Origin: Flectobacillus roseus
GTDB lineage: Bacteria; Bacteroidota; Bacteroidia; Cytophagales; Spirosomataceae
Direction: 5' to 3' (one strand)
DNA length: 64,000 nucleotides
Assembly: GCF_030056665.1 (NCBI RefSeq)
Contig: NZ_JASHIG010000014.1
Shown: piece by piece, positions 44,829-53,454 of the stretch
Position numbering within the stretch: the stretch's first letter is position 1
Layout of the letters: every line of letters starts with the position of its first letter
Position numbers and translations under genes: made by a program
The notes under the pieces: model-generated
Told to the model about the DNA's origin: nothing
What the model saw: the letters and a program-made list of their open reading frames with translations, nothing else
The model's database searches: none

Positions 44829-45935
44829 ATGAAACCTCCTTTTAGAGCTGACCATGTGGGAAGTTTGCTTCGCACTGCGTCTGTAAAAACAAATCGCCAT
44901 GAGTGGAAATTAGGCAATCTTCCAGCTGAAGAATTACGGGCTATCGAAGATGCTGCTATTCTGGAAACCGTCAAAAAGCTTGAATCGACAGGTATGAAAG
45001 CTATTACTGATGGCGAATTTCGTAGAGATTATTTCCATTTAGACTTTTTGAAAGAGCTTGCGGGGGTGTCAGTAACAGGAGGTATGGACGCCAATCCAAA
45101 CGCTAAAGTGGCGGAAGATGGCTTCAAACCTCCTGTTTTGAGTGTTACAGGAAAACTACATCACCAAAAAGATATTCAAGTAGCCGATTTTAACTACCTA
45201 AAATCTATCGTTACACAAACTCCCAAAGTGAGTATTCCATCACCAACGATGATTCATTTTCGTGGCGGACGCAAATCGATAGATATTCAGGCTTATCCTG
45301 ATATGGATGAGTTTTTTCATGATTTATCAACTGCTTACAAACAAGAAATAGATCATTTGTACGCTGCAGGTTTACGTTATTTACAATTAGACGATACCAA
45401 TTTGGCGTATTTGTGCGACCCAAAAATGCGTGCTGCCGCAGCCGAAAGAGGCGAAGACCCTAACGAGTTGCCACGTACTTATGCGGCACTTATCAACTCC
45501 GTGATTGACAATCGTCCAAGTGACTTGACCGTTGGTATTCACCTTTGTCGCGGAAATTACCGAAGCACTTGGTTTGCTGAAGGTGGCTACGAACCTGTAG
45601 CAGAAATTCTCTTCAACGAAATCAATGTGGACGCCTACTTCTTGGAATACGATGATGAAAGAAGCGGCGATTTTGCTCCTTTAAGATTTGTGCCCAAAAA
45701 CAAACATGTGGTTTTAGGCATCATATCATCTAAAGTAAAAGAGCTAGAAAATATCGATGATTTGTGCAAGCGCATTGATGAGGCAGCCCAATATATGCCA
45801 CTCGAAAACCTTTGTGTGAGTCCTCAATGCGGTTTTTCTTCGACACACCACGGCAATGACTTAACTCACGACGACCAATGGCGTAAAATGGAGTTGGTGG
45901 TAAATACGGCCATCAAAGTTTGGGGAGAAGCCTAA
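44829..45935 (+). CDS. MetE-like cobalamin-independent methyltransferase, stand-alone catalytic domain
   Basis: 368 residues corresponding to the C-terminal (catalytic) barrel of methionine synthase II, without the N-terminal half found in full MetE (about 750). Segments are FRADHVGSLLRT at the start, GMKAITDGEFRRDYFHLDFLKE, YLQLDDTNLAYLCD, GIHLCRGNYRSTW with the zinc-ligand His and Cys, AYFLEYDDERSGDFAPL with the Glu, and LCVSPQCGFSSTHHGN with the second Cys. It is thus a zinc thiol or methyl-acceptor enzyme. It heads an operon for hydroxycinnamate breakdown, so it may accept a methyl group derived from methoxy-aromatics or simply support methionine metabolism. No other demethylase is visible in the window. 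Confidence 0.8.
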   Translation: MKPPFRADHVGSLLRTASVKTNRHEWKLGNLPAEELRAIEDAAILETVKKLESTGMKAITDGEFRRDYFHLDFLKELAGVSVTGGMDANPNAKVAEDGFKPPVLSVTGKLHHQKDIQVADFNYLKSIVTQTPKVSIPSPTMIHFRGGRKSIDIQAYPDMDEFFHDLSTAYKQEIDHLYAAGLRYLQLDDTNLAYLCDPKMRAAAAERGEDPNELPRTYAALINSVIDNRPSDLTVGIHLCRGNYRSTWFAEGGYEPVAEILFNEINVDAYFLEYDDERSGDFAPLRFVPKNKHVVLGIISSKVKELENIDDLCKRIDEAAQYMPLENLCVSPQCGFSSTHHGNDLTHDDQWRKMELVVNTAIKVWGEA

Positions 45936-45984
45936 AACGTAGCGTAATTCAACAATTTCTGAATAGAAGAATCCCAAAACGGTT

Positions 45985-47106
45985 ATGTTTAAAAAAATGT
46001 TTCTTTTGCTATTGCTCGCACATAGTTTGGTGGCACAAGTGGCAAAGATTGATTCTGGACAGCTCAATGGCGCAAGATACCGCATTCTTTTTCCTCCCAA
46101 CTGGAAAGGTAAATTGGTGATGTATGCACACGGATATGAGTTTATGGGTACTAAACCACTGCAAAGTCAGAATCCTGAGTTTATTGGTCGTATGAGCCCA
46201 TTTTTGTCAAGGGGTTTTGCGGTGGCTGCTTCTGACTACCAATATCAAGGTTTTGCCCTTCCGCAAGGAGTAGATGATACCGAAAGTTTACGACAGTATT
46301 TTGTTAAGCAATACGGAAAACCTGACTCTACCTTTATGGTTGGTCATTCGATGGGTGGTGGTATCACGGTGGCTACTATCGAAAATTTTGGTGAAAACTA
46401 TCATGGGGGTTTACCGCTGTGTCCGTTATCAAGTAGACCTTATTTGCAGTGTCGCAAAGAATTTGACATGTATGCTACTTTCAACGGGCTGTTTCCTGGC
46501 ATTGTACCTTCGCTCAAAGAAATTTTTGATTTAAACAAAAAGCCTAGTCCAAGTGAAGGTGGTCGTGCGATGTTTACCAAAGCAATGGCAATCCGAAAAG
46601 CAATGATGAGTAAAGACTCTGTTTTGGCGGTGGCTTTTGCCAAGCGTTTTGATTTGAAATTGGATGACTTGCCTTTTTCACTATTCTTTAACGAAAATGT
46701 TCTCAGAGATTTAGCCCAAAAATCAGGTGGAAATCCTTTTGATAATACGAACACCGTGTACAGTGGATTTCCTGATAATGACTTGGTCAATCATAAAGCC
46801 GAACGTTTGGAGGCAACCGTAAATCCGAATATGATTTTCGGAAAATATGATAGAACTGGTAATATCAACAAACCTGTTTTCTTGCTGCATACCGTTTATG
46901 ATCAATTGATTCCGCCGACTTATGGGGTGGTAAATTTTGAAAATATGGTGCATCATCAGCAAAAAGATCAGTTTTTCAAAGTACGATATACCACTGGACA
47001 AGGACATTGTGTATTTACGGCTCAACAGACGGGTAATGCGTTTGATGAACTAAGAAACTGGGTTAAATCAGGACAAAAACCTGCTGGAGATATTTGGATG
47101 AAATAA
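45985..47106 (+). CDS. Secreted alpha/beta hydrolase, possible aromatic-ester esterase
   Basis: 373 residues with a signal peptide (MFLLLLLAHSLVAQ). Alpha/beta-hydrolase features are MYAHGYEF (oxyanion), FMVGHSMGGGITVATIE with the nucleophile at Ser122, and FFKVRYTTGQGHCVFTAQQ with the likely catalytic His; LLHTVYDQLIPP carries the acid. No lipase or dienelactone hydrolase signature stands out, so the substrate is not read from sequence. It lies 49 bases after the MetE-like gene and 16 before the amidohydrolase gene. Being exported while its neighbours are cytoplasmic, it may release hydroxycinnamates or related acids from plant esters before uptake. Confidence 0.75.
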   Translation: MFKKMFLLLLLAHSLVAQVAKIDSGQLNGARYRILFPPNWKGKLVMYAHGYEFMGTKPLQSQNPEFIGRMSPFLSRGFAVAASDYQYQGFALPQGVDDTESLRQYFVKQYGKPDSTFMVGHSMGGGITVATIENFGENYHGGLPLCPLSSRPYLQCRKEFDMYATFNGLFPGIVPSLKEIFDLNKKPSPSEGGRAMFTKAMAIRKAMMSKDSVLAVAFAKRFDLKLDDLPFSLFFNENVLRDLAQKSGGNPFDNTNTVYSGFPDNDLVNHKAERLEATVNPNMIFGKYDRTGNINKPVFLLHTVYDQLIPPTYGVVNFENMVHHQQKDQFFKVRYTTGQGHCVFTAQQTGNAFDELRNWVKSGQKPAGDIWMK

Positions 47107-47122
47107 ACACTTGTAGAAAGAT

Positions 47123-47995
47123 ATGATTGATATTCAGAAAGTAGTTGCTATTGACGTACATACCCATGCAGAGGTATCGTGCTGTCAACCGCATGACGAT
47201 TATCGGAGCGAGTTTGATGAAGCGTTTGCAAAATATTTCAAATCGGATAAACGCCCTACGATACAAGAAACGGCGGATTATTATCGTGAGCGAAATATGG
47301 CCTTTGTGATGTTTACGGTAGACTCAGAATTTAATGTTGGCAAGCGCCGTATTCCTAATATCGAAGTCGCTGAAGGTGCTTTAAAAAACGATGATGTCAT
47401 GATTGCCTTTGCGAGTATCGACCCTCACAAGGGACGTATGGGCGCACGTGAAGCAAGAGATTTGATTGAAAATTATGGGGTAAAAGGCTTTAAATTTCAT
47501 CCGACAGTACAGGGTTTTTATCCGCAAGATAAAATGGCGTATCACCTATATGAAGTCATTGCTGAATATCAACTGCCTATGCTTTTTCATTCGGGTCATT
47601 CTGGGTTTGGCAGTGGTGTTCGTGGTGGTGGTGGACTTCGCTTGGAATACTCAAATCCGATTCATTTGGATGATGTAGCCATTGATTTTCCAGACTGTCC
47701 TATCATCATTGCGCATCCGAGTTGGCCTTGGCAAGATGAAGCCCTATCTGTAGCCATGCACAAACCCAATGTGTATATTGATTTGAGTGGTTGGTCGCCC
47801 AAGTATTTCCCCCCGCAACTGGTTCAATATGCTAATACTTTATTGAAAGACAGGATGTTATTCGGAACGGACTTCCCACTGATTACGCCCGAAAGATGGA
47901 TCAAAGACTTTGACGAAGCAGGTTTTAAGGAACAGGTAAAGCCTTTGATTCTGAAAGAAAATGCCATTAAGATGCTTAAGCTCCAAAAGAATTGA
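47123..47995 (+). CDS. Amidohydrolase-family enzyme, probable aryl-beta-ketoacyl-CoA hydrolase (CouO-like)
   Basis: 290 residues of the Amidohydro_2 TIM-barrel family. Metal-site residues are His13 and His15 in IDVHTHAEV, a strand-end Lys/His in GVKGFKFHPTVQGF, His in MLFHSGHSGFG and IIAHPSWPWQDEA, and Asp in LFGTDFPLITPERW. Known relatives include decarboxylases (ACMSD type), lactonases (LigI), the LigJ hydratase and the hydrolase that cleaves 4-hydroxyphenyl-beta-ketoacyl-CoA in hydroxycinnamate side-chain degradation. A CoA ligase, crotonase and HSD10-like dehydrogenase downstream supply exactly the preceding steps, so the last option is favoured. A pyrone-dicarboxylate lactonase role for the gal-like module is the main alternative. 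Confidence 0.72.
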   Translation: MIDIQKVVAIDVHTHAEVSCCQPHDDYRSEFDEAFAKYFKSDKRPTIQETADYYRERNMAFVMFTVDSEFNVGKRRIPNIEVAEGALKNDDVMIAFASIDPHKGRMGAREARDLIENYGVKGFKFHPTVQGFYPQDKMAYHLYEVIAEYQLPMLFHSGHSGFGSGVRGGGGLRLEYSNPIHLDDVAIDFPDCPIIIAHPSWPWQDEALSVAMHKPNVYIDLSGWSPKYFPPQLVQYANTLLKDRMLFGTDFPLITPERWIKDFDEAGFKEQVKPLILKENAIKMLKLQKN

Positions 47996-47996
47996 G

Positions 47997-48062
47997 AATT
48001 GCGAATGGGTGAATTGTGAATTATTACACTTAAAAAAAATCACAATTTACTCATTCGTAATT
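47997..48062. repeat. Inverted repeat of the AATTGTGAATT phrase
   Basis: AATTGCGAATGGGTGAATTG (from 47997) and the opposing arm at 48040-48062 pair at about 20 of 23 positions around an A/T-rich loop. It lies directly after the amidohydrolase stop codon and before the transporter gene, so it may attenuate transcription. The phrase recurs singly near 262, 9470, 31240, 38680 and 49390. Confidence 0.6.
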
Positions 48063-48082
48063 TTTAACTAAATCAATAATTT

Positions 48083-49375
48083 ATGTCCCATTTAACGATG
48101 AATCAAACGGCAAAGATGACCACTTTGCAATACAGCAGCATATTGGTATGTTTTCTGATGAATATGCTCGATGGTATGGATGTGATGGTAATTTCGTATG
48201 CCGCACCAGCCATCACTAAGGCTTGGAGTATCGGAGCTGAAGCGTTGGGTTTGGTATTTAGTTCGGGATTGGTTGGCATGTCGGTAGGGGCTTTGATGAT
48301 TGCGCCTTATGCGGATAAGATTGGTCGTAAGAAAATGATGATTATTAGTGCTTTATTGATGGGGTTGACGATTTTTATCACCTCTTTTGCAGAATCTGTT
48401 AATCAATTAATATTTTTTCGTTTTATCAATGGTTTAGGTATTGGTTGTATGTTGGCAAGCACCGCTGCATTAACTTCTGAATATGCACCCGTTAAAACCA
48501 AAGATTTTTGGGTAAGTTTTGCTCTGTCAGGGTATCCAATTGGCGCGGTTTTATCAGGAATGGTAGCCGCCAAAATTATTCCTACTTACGGTTGGGCTTC
48601 GATTTTTCAATTGGCAGGATGCTGTACATTAGCTTCAGTACCAGTGGTTTACTTCTTTTTAGCTGAGTCTTTAGATTTTTACCTAAAATCACAACCAGAG
48701 GGAGCTTTACTGAAAGCGAATAATTTATTGTTGAAAATGGGTAGAGATACCATCGCTAATTTACCCGAAAAACCAAGTGCTTTTCAGAAAATTCCTATCA
48801 AGTTGTTATTGAGTCCAGCGTTTCGATTATCTACCATTCAGTTGTGGATAGCGCTATTTTTATCTTTCGCAACACTATATTTTCTCACAAGTTGGATACC
48901 AAAGTTGGCGTCTACGGCGGGTTTATCTATTGAGCTTGCCATTTATGCGGGAACCGTTTTCAACTTGGGAGCTTTCATCGGAATCATTACGCAAGGATAT
49001 TTTTCAAGTAAATATGGGTTGAAAAAAACAATAGGAACCATATTGGTTCTAACGGCGGTTTTGATGGCCATTTTCAAGGTCTTTGTTGGAACGGATTGGA
49101 TTATAGTTGTCTTTGGTTTACTGGGATTTGGTATTCAAGGAGGCTTTGTTGGCTTGTACGCAGTTTCAGCACGTATATACCCAACCGAATTCAGAACTAC
49201 AGGCGTTGGCTGGTCCATTGGCATTGGTCGATTAGGAGGTATTATTGGCCCAGCCGTTGGTGGTGTTTTGATTGGATTAGGATTATCTATGAGTACCAAT
49301 TTTCTGATTTTTGCGATTCCAACTGCCCTTGCAGGACTTATGACTTGGTATTTGTCAACCGATAAGGTTAGTTGA
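48083..49375 (+). CDS. Aromatic-acid:H+ symporter family MFS transporter
   Basis: 430 residues with about 12 hydrophobic segments. The N-terminal signature MNMLDGMDVMVISYAAPAI (DGxD in helix 1) and the loop 2-3 motif APYADKIGRKKMMI are those of the AAHS group (PcaK, BenK, VanK type). A matching motif in the second half is GYFSSKYGLKKTIG, and the GWSIGIGRLGGIIGPAVGG stretch lies in helix 11. These proteins import 4-hydroxybenzoate, protocatechuate, vanillate or hydroxycinnamates with protons. It sits between the amidohydrolase and crotonase genes, so a hydroxycinnamate such as p-coumarate or caffeate is the likely substrate. Confidence 0.88.
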   Translation: MSHLTMNQTAKMTTLQYSSILVCFLMNMLDGMDVMVISYAAPAITKAWSIGAEALGLVFSSGLVGMSVGALMIAPYADKIGRKKMMIISALLMGLTIFITSFAESVNQLIFFRFINGLGIGCMLASTAALTSEYAPVKTKDFWVSFALSGYPIGAVLSGMVAAKIIPTYGWASIFQLAGCCTLASVPVVYFFLAESLDFYLKSQPEGALLKANNLLLKMGRDTIANLPEKPSAFQKIPIKLLLSPAFRLSTIQLWIALFLSFATLYFLTSWIPKLASTAGLSIELAIYAGTVFNLGAFIGIITQGYFSSKYGLKKTIGTILVLTAVLMAIFKVFVGTDWIIVVFGLLGFGIQGGFVGLYAVSARIYPTEFRTTGVGWSIGIGRLGGIIGPAVGGVLIGLGLSMSTNFLIFAIPTALAGLMTWYLSTDKVS

Positions 49376-49379
49376 AATA

Positions 49380-49680
49380 GTATTAGTGCTGAATGATGAA
49401 TTGTGAGTTGTGAACTGAAATTTATAATTATCAATATCTTAAAACTCGATTCTGATTAAATACTATTTTGAACGATTACCTAACCCTTGAAAAGTATATC
49501 ACATAAGGTAATTCTTGAACCAAAAAAGCTAAATTAAGTAATCGTGCACAATTAGATTTAACTTATGAGTTTAGGCACTAGGCAACAGGCACAAGGCAAA
49601 GAGTGTTAAAATGTTTTTTATTCACGATAGATATGTTTTTGCCGAATGCCCAAAGCTGAAAGCCAAAGGCTCAAAAATTA
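49380..49680. repeat. Dispersed intergenic repeats in the transporter-crotonase gap
   Basis: A GTGCTGAATGATGAATTGTG phrase lies near 49385. A full copy of the long family lies at about 49561-49675: TTTAGGCACTAGGCAACAGG, TGTTAAAATGTTTTTTA, CGATAGATATG, GCTGAAAGCC. No ORF in the 360-base gap is credible. Confidence 0.75.
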
Positions 49681-49735
49681 AATATTATTTTGCCCACCTA
49701 CTTATCACAGCAACAACAAGAGATTCTTATAATTG

Positions 49736-50521
49736 ATGAAGATAACAAAATCAGTCCCTGAAACCTTACAGATACGTGAGGAAGGTGATATTCTATGGGT
49801 CGGGCTCAATCGTCCAGACAAACGCAATGCGTTTAATGATGAACTCATTTTGGGCATTGAAACGGTTTTCGAAAATATTCCTTCTCATATTCGTTGTGCC
49901 ATTATTTATGGAATTGGCAAGCATTTTTCGGCTGGTTTGGACTTGTCCGAACTAAAGGAGCGGGATGCGGTACAAGGTATTTTTCATTCAAGAATGTGGC
50001 ATCGAGTACTCGAAAAAGTACAATATGGTGCTGTTCCTGTGGTGGCAGTATTGCACGGTGCTGTAGTTGGTGGTGGCTTAGAGTTGGCAGCAGCTTGTCA
50101 TATTCGGGTGGCTGAGAAAAGCACTTTTTATGCATTACCCGAAGGTCAACGAGGAATATTTGTGGGTGGTGGCGCTGCTGTTCGATTACCAAAATTAATC
50201 GGGATGGCTCGTATGACCGATATGATGCTGACAGGGCGTGTGTATCAAGCCGAAGAAGGCGAGCGAATAGGACTAGCACAATACTTAGTTGAGGAAGGTC
50301 AAGGTTTAGAAAAAGGGAAAGAATTAGCTCAGAAAATAGCCTCCAACGCAGGAATGACCAATTATGCTCTTACCCACGTGCTTCCAAGGATAGCAGATAG
50401 CGGTCAAACTGAAGGGCTTTTGTTGGAAAGTATGATGGCTGCCATTGCTCAAAGTGCCCCCGAAGCCAAACAGAGATTAAAAGACTTTTTGGAAGGACGA
50501 GCCAAAAAAGTGGGAGAATAA
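49736..50521 (+). CDS. Crotonase-family hydroxycinnamoyl-CoA hydratase
   Basis: 261 residues from the ATG at 49736 (an in-frame TTG precedes it). Crotonase fold: LWVGLNRPDKRNAFNDELI (substrate pocket), GKHFSAGLDLSELKE (first oxyanion strand), LHGAVVGGGLELAAACHIRVAE (second oxyanion hole with a catalytic-type Glu) and YALPEGQRGIFVGGG (second Glu). ADP-interacting KRNA is intact. In this setting it should hydrate p-coumaroyl-, caffeoyl- or feruloyl-CoA. Whether it stops at the beta-hydroxyacyl-CoA or also performs the retro-aldol step of feruloyl-CoA hydratase/lyase is not clear. An HSD10-like dehydrogenase nearby and no aldehyde dehydrogenase favour hydration only. Confidence 0.82.
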   Translation: MKITKSVPETLQIREEGDILWVGLNRPDKRNAFNDELILGIETVFENIPSHIRCAIIYGIGKHFSAGLDLSELKERDAVQGIFHSRMWHRVLEKVQYGAVPVVAVLHGAVVGGGLELAAACHIRVAEKSTFYALPEGQRGIFVGGGAAVRLPKLIGMARMTDMMLTGRVYQAEEGERIGLAQYLVEEGQGLEKGKELAQKIASNAGMTNYALTHVLPRIADSGQTEGLLLESMMAAIAQSAPEAKQRLKDFLEGRAKKVGE

Positions 50522-50616
50522 GTAAAAGACCTAATTGTAAAATAGGCGATGCACCAAAGTTCAGTAACTGTATTGAATTGAGCATTTTCGAATAAAATTT
50601 TTATCTCTTTCAAGTT

Positions 50617-52416
50617 ATGGAGTTCAAGAATGTAGCTTTTGGCCCCACCCAAACCATCAAGACCCACAATCCTGATGGGAGTATTTTATTTCGGTTAAAT
50701 AGCGAATTAAAACCTTTTCCCAAAACTATTACGGATAGGCTCTGGGAGTGGTCGCTTCAACAACCTGAAAAAACTTTTATTGCCCAGCGTAACCAAGAGG
50801 GAATTTGGCAAGAACTTAGCTATGCAGACACCTATCAGCAAATGTGCTCGATCGCACAACAGCTTTTGGATATGGGTTTTGAGGAAAATGATACCGTGGT
50901 AATTCTCTCCGAAAACAGCGTTGAGCACGCACTTTTGGCATTGGCATCGGTGCATGTAGGTATTCCGTATTCACCGATTTCGCCTGCGTATTCTTTGGTA
51001 TCGGAAGATTTTTCTAAACTTCGTCATTGTTTAGAAAAAATGACACCAAAACTGGTTTTCGTGCAGTCCGAACAAGTATTTGAAAGAGCTATTCGATTTA
51101 TTGAAAATACATTTCCTGAGGTTGATATTTTGGTATCTCAGGGGGAAAACTTCCCTAATATATCCTCTTGGCGGTACTCAACTATTATTGATGCAGTATC
51201 GCATGCTCACCAAAAAGTGACAGGTGATACCGTTGCTAAAATACTATTTACCTCTGGCTCAACGGGTTTACCCAAAGGTGTTATCAATACCCAACAAATG
51301 TGGTGTGCTAATCTCCAACAGATTACACAGAGTTTTCCTTTTATGCAGGAGCAAGCTCCTGTTTTTATTGATTGGCTTCCTTGGAACCATACTTTTGGCG
51401 GTAATCACAATTTTGGTTTGGCGCTTCATAATGGCGGTACACTCTACATAGACGACGGAAAACCGAGCAGTAAAGGCATTGAAGAAACGGTAAAGAATCT
51501 TCGAGAAATATCTCCTACGGCTTATTTTAATGTTCCAAAGGGATTTGAAATGTTAATTCCCTATCTGGAAAAGGAAGAGTCATTGAGAAATACTTTTTTC
51601 AAAAATCTACAAATCATTTTTTATGCAGGCGCTAGTTTGGCACAACCTATCTGGAATAAGTTGGAAGAACTCGCTATTCGAACTATCGGTGTAAAAGTGC
51701 CTATTATAACAGGTTTAGGTTGTACAGAATCAGGTCCTTCGGCTCTTTTTGCCAATTGGGGAGGTGCTTTTTCGGGCTTGTTAGGCGTGCCAGTCGCAGG
51801 GCTAGAGGTAAAATTAGTGTCTTTGGGCGATAAGTGGGAGGCAAGATATAGAGGGGCGAATGTGACAAAAGGATACTGGCGAAATCCAGAGGCAACGGTA
51901 CAAGCTTTTGATGAAGAAGGCTTTTATAAAACAGGCGATGCTGTAAAGTTTTTGGACGAAAATAATCCTGATAAAGGATTGATTTTTGACGGCAGAATTG
52001 CCGAAGATTTTAAACTTTCAACGGGTACATGGGTCAACGTGGGCGTGATGAAAACCAAAATCATTTCCTCTGGATCACCTATTATTCAAGATGTGGTTAT
52101 TGCAGGGCTCGACCAAGACTATATTGGTCTAATACTTTTTCTCAATACCGATGCCTGTTACAAGTTGACTGGACACACAACGACTATTTGCGCATCAGAA
52201 TTATATGAACATTTGTCGGTAAAAACATTTATAAATACTTGGATGAAAGAATTTAACACTCACGCCACAGGTAGTTCGACTAGTATTGGCAAGGTGATTA
52301 TTGCCCACGAACCTCCATCGATTGACAAAGGCGAGATAACAGACAAAGGTTCGCTTAACCAACGTGCAGTTTTGACAAATCGACAAGATTTGGTACATCA
52401 GTTATTTCATAGTTAG
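50617..52416 (+). CDS. Feruloyl/hydroxycinnamoyl-CoA synthetase
   Basis: 599 residues of the adenylate-forming enzyme family. The N-terminal domain has NPDGSILFRLNSELKPFPKTITDRLWEWS. The P-loop-like AMP motif KILFTSGSTGLPKGVINTQQM is near 205-225, GLGCTESGPSALFANW is near 368, and the hinge YKTGDAVKFLDENNPDKGLIFDGRIAEDFKL is near 440. The distinctive spacing and the GNHNFGLALHNGGTLYIDDGKP segment resemble feruloyl-CoA synthases rather than short-chain acyl ligases. It uses ATP and CoA to activate the aromatic acid. The crotonase gene ends 95 bases upstream and the dehydrogenase begins 254 bases downstream after a repeat. Confidence 0.85.
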   Translation: MEFKNVAFGPTQTIKTHNPDGSILFRLNSELKPFPKTITDRLWEWSLQQPEKTFIAQRNQEGIWQELSYADTYQQMCSIAQQLLDMGFEENDTVVILSENSVEHALLALASVHVGIPYSPISPAYSLVSEDFSKLRHCLEKMTPKLVFVQSEQVFERAIRFIENTFPEVDILVSQGENFPNISSWRYSTIIDAVSHAHQKVTGDTVAKILFTSGSTGLPKGVINTQQMWCANLQQITQSFPFMQEQAPVFIDWLPWNHTFGGNHNFGLALHNGGTLYIDDGKPSSKGIEETVKNLREISPTAYFNVPKGFEMLIPYLEKEESLRNTFFKNLQIIFYAGASLAQPIWNKLEELAIRTIGVKVPIITGLGCTESGPSALFANWGGAFSGLLGVPVAGLEVKLVSLGDKWEARYRGANVTKGYWRNPEATVQAFDEEGFYKTGDAVKFLDENNPDKGLIFDGRIAEDFKLSTGTWVNVGVMKTKIISSGSPIIQDVVIAGLDQDYIGLILFLNTDACYKLTGHTTTICASELYEHLSVKTFINTWMKEFNTHATGSSTSIGKVIIAHEPPSIDKGEITDKGSLNQRAVLTNRQDLVHQLFHS

Positions 52417-52535
52417 GTTTTGAGTATTAGGGAACAGGCAACAGGCACAAGGCAAAGAGTGGTAAAGTAACAGACATGCTTTTACCTAAAGCCCCCGCCG
52501 AAAGCTGATACCTGAAAGCCGAAAGCTACAACCAA
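52417..52535. repeat. Dispersed intergenic repeat copy
   Basis: Starts at the base after the CoA-ligase stop codon: GGAACAGGCAACAGGCACAAG, AAAGAGTGGTAAAG, ACATGCTTTTACC, CCCGCCGAAAGCTG. It separates ligase and dehydrogenase genes without an obvious terminator. Confidence 0.75.
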
Positions 52536-52670
52536 TATCCCTCAATCGTCAGTAGAAGTTTATTGCAACAAAATTATTATCCAAAAAACCATTCATACGA
52601 GCATTTTGCTCAAATTTATTTCCCTAAAAATCCCCTTGTATTGACGTATTGAGGGTTTTTCTTTTTTACG

Positions 52671-53438
52671 ATGAATATAGAATCAAACATATTTCTCATT
52701 TCTGGTGGCGCCTCTGGGTTGGGGTTGGCCACGGCACAAAACATTGTTTCACAAGGCGGAAAAGTTATTTTACTAGACATAAATGAACAAGCTGGGCAAC
52801 TTGCACAAGTAAGTTTAGGCGATTCTGCGCTTTTTTGTAAAACTGATATTGTGGATGAAACGCAGGTGTCACAAGCGATTGAACAAGCCCTTTCTCATTT
52901 TGGAAAAATCGACGGTGTCATCAATTGTGCTGGTATTGGCCCTGCCAAAAGAGTTGTGGGCAAAGATGGTCCACATGATTTAGGCTTTTTCCAGAAAGTC
53001 ATTCAAGTCAATTTGGTTGGGGTATTCAATGTACTTCGTTTGGGGGCAAACGTCATGCAGCACAATACGCCCAACGAACAAGGCGAAAGAGGTATTGTGA
53101 TTAATACCGCTTCGGTCGCGGCCTTTGATGGACAAATCGGACAGGCGGCATATTCAGCTTCTAAAGGTGGGGTGGTAGCGATGACGCTACCTATCGCTCG
53201 TGAATTTGCCCGTATGGGTATACGAGTGATGACGATTGCTCCGGGGATTTTTGAAACGCCTTTACTTGCAAATTTGTCTAGCGAAGCACAAGCATCTTTA
53301 GCGCAACAAATTCCTTTTCCTCCAAGACTTGGAAAACCTGAAGAATTTGCGAAATTGGTACAACAAATCATTGAAAATACCATGCTCAATGGCGAGGTAA
53401 TCCGCTTGGATGGTGCTATTAGAATGGGAATGAAATAA
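52671..53438 (+). CDS. HSD10-like 3-hydroxyacyl-CoA dehydrogenase (SDR family)
   Basis: 255 residues, classical SDR length. NAD-binding GGASGLGLATAQ is at 12-23, NCAGIG near 86, the catalytic Ser in NTASVAAFDGQ and YSASKGG with Tyr and Lys near 160. The stretch GQIGQAAYSASKGGVVAMTL and IRVMTIAPGIFETPLL, plus NEQGERGIVINTASVAAF, are hallmarks of the 17beta-HSD10 / type II 3-hydroxyacyl-CoA dehydrogenase group. It should oxidise the beta-hydroxy aryl-propanoyl-CoA produced by the crotonase to the beta-keto form, the substrate of the amidohydrolase upstream. The next gene follows after 16 bases. Confidence 0.85.
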   Translation: MNIESNIFLISGGASGLGLATAQNIVSQGGKVILLDINEQAGQLAQVSLGDSALFCKTDIVDETQVSQAIEQALSHFGKIDGVINCAGIGPAKRVVGKDGPHDLGFFQKVIQVNLVGVFNVLRLGANVMQHNTPNEQGERGIVINTASVAAFDGQIGQAAYSASKGGVVAMTLPIAREFARMGIRVMTIAPGIFETPLLANLSSEAQASLAQQIPFPPRLGKPEEFAKLVQQIIENTMLNGEVIRLDGAIRMGMK

Positions 53439-53454
53439 TACAAAACCTTTTACT

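Noticed and set aside
47123..47995. Pyrone-dicarboxylate lactonase (LigI) call for the amidohydrolase
   Set aside because: Possible by fold, but its neighbours are the hydroxycinnamate CoA enzymes, and the gal-like operon lies 15 kb away on the other strand; kept only as an alternative.
53003..53443. 146-residue ORF antisense to the dehydrogenase
   Set aside because: Fully covered by a well-supported SDR gene; codon pattern mirrors the sense frame.
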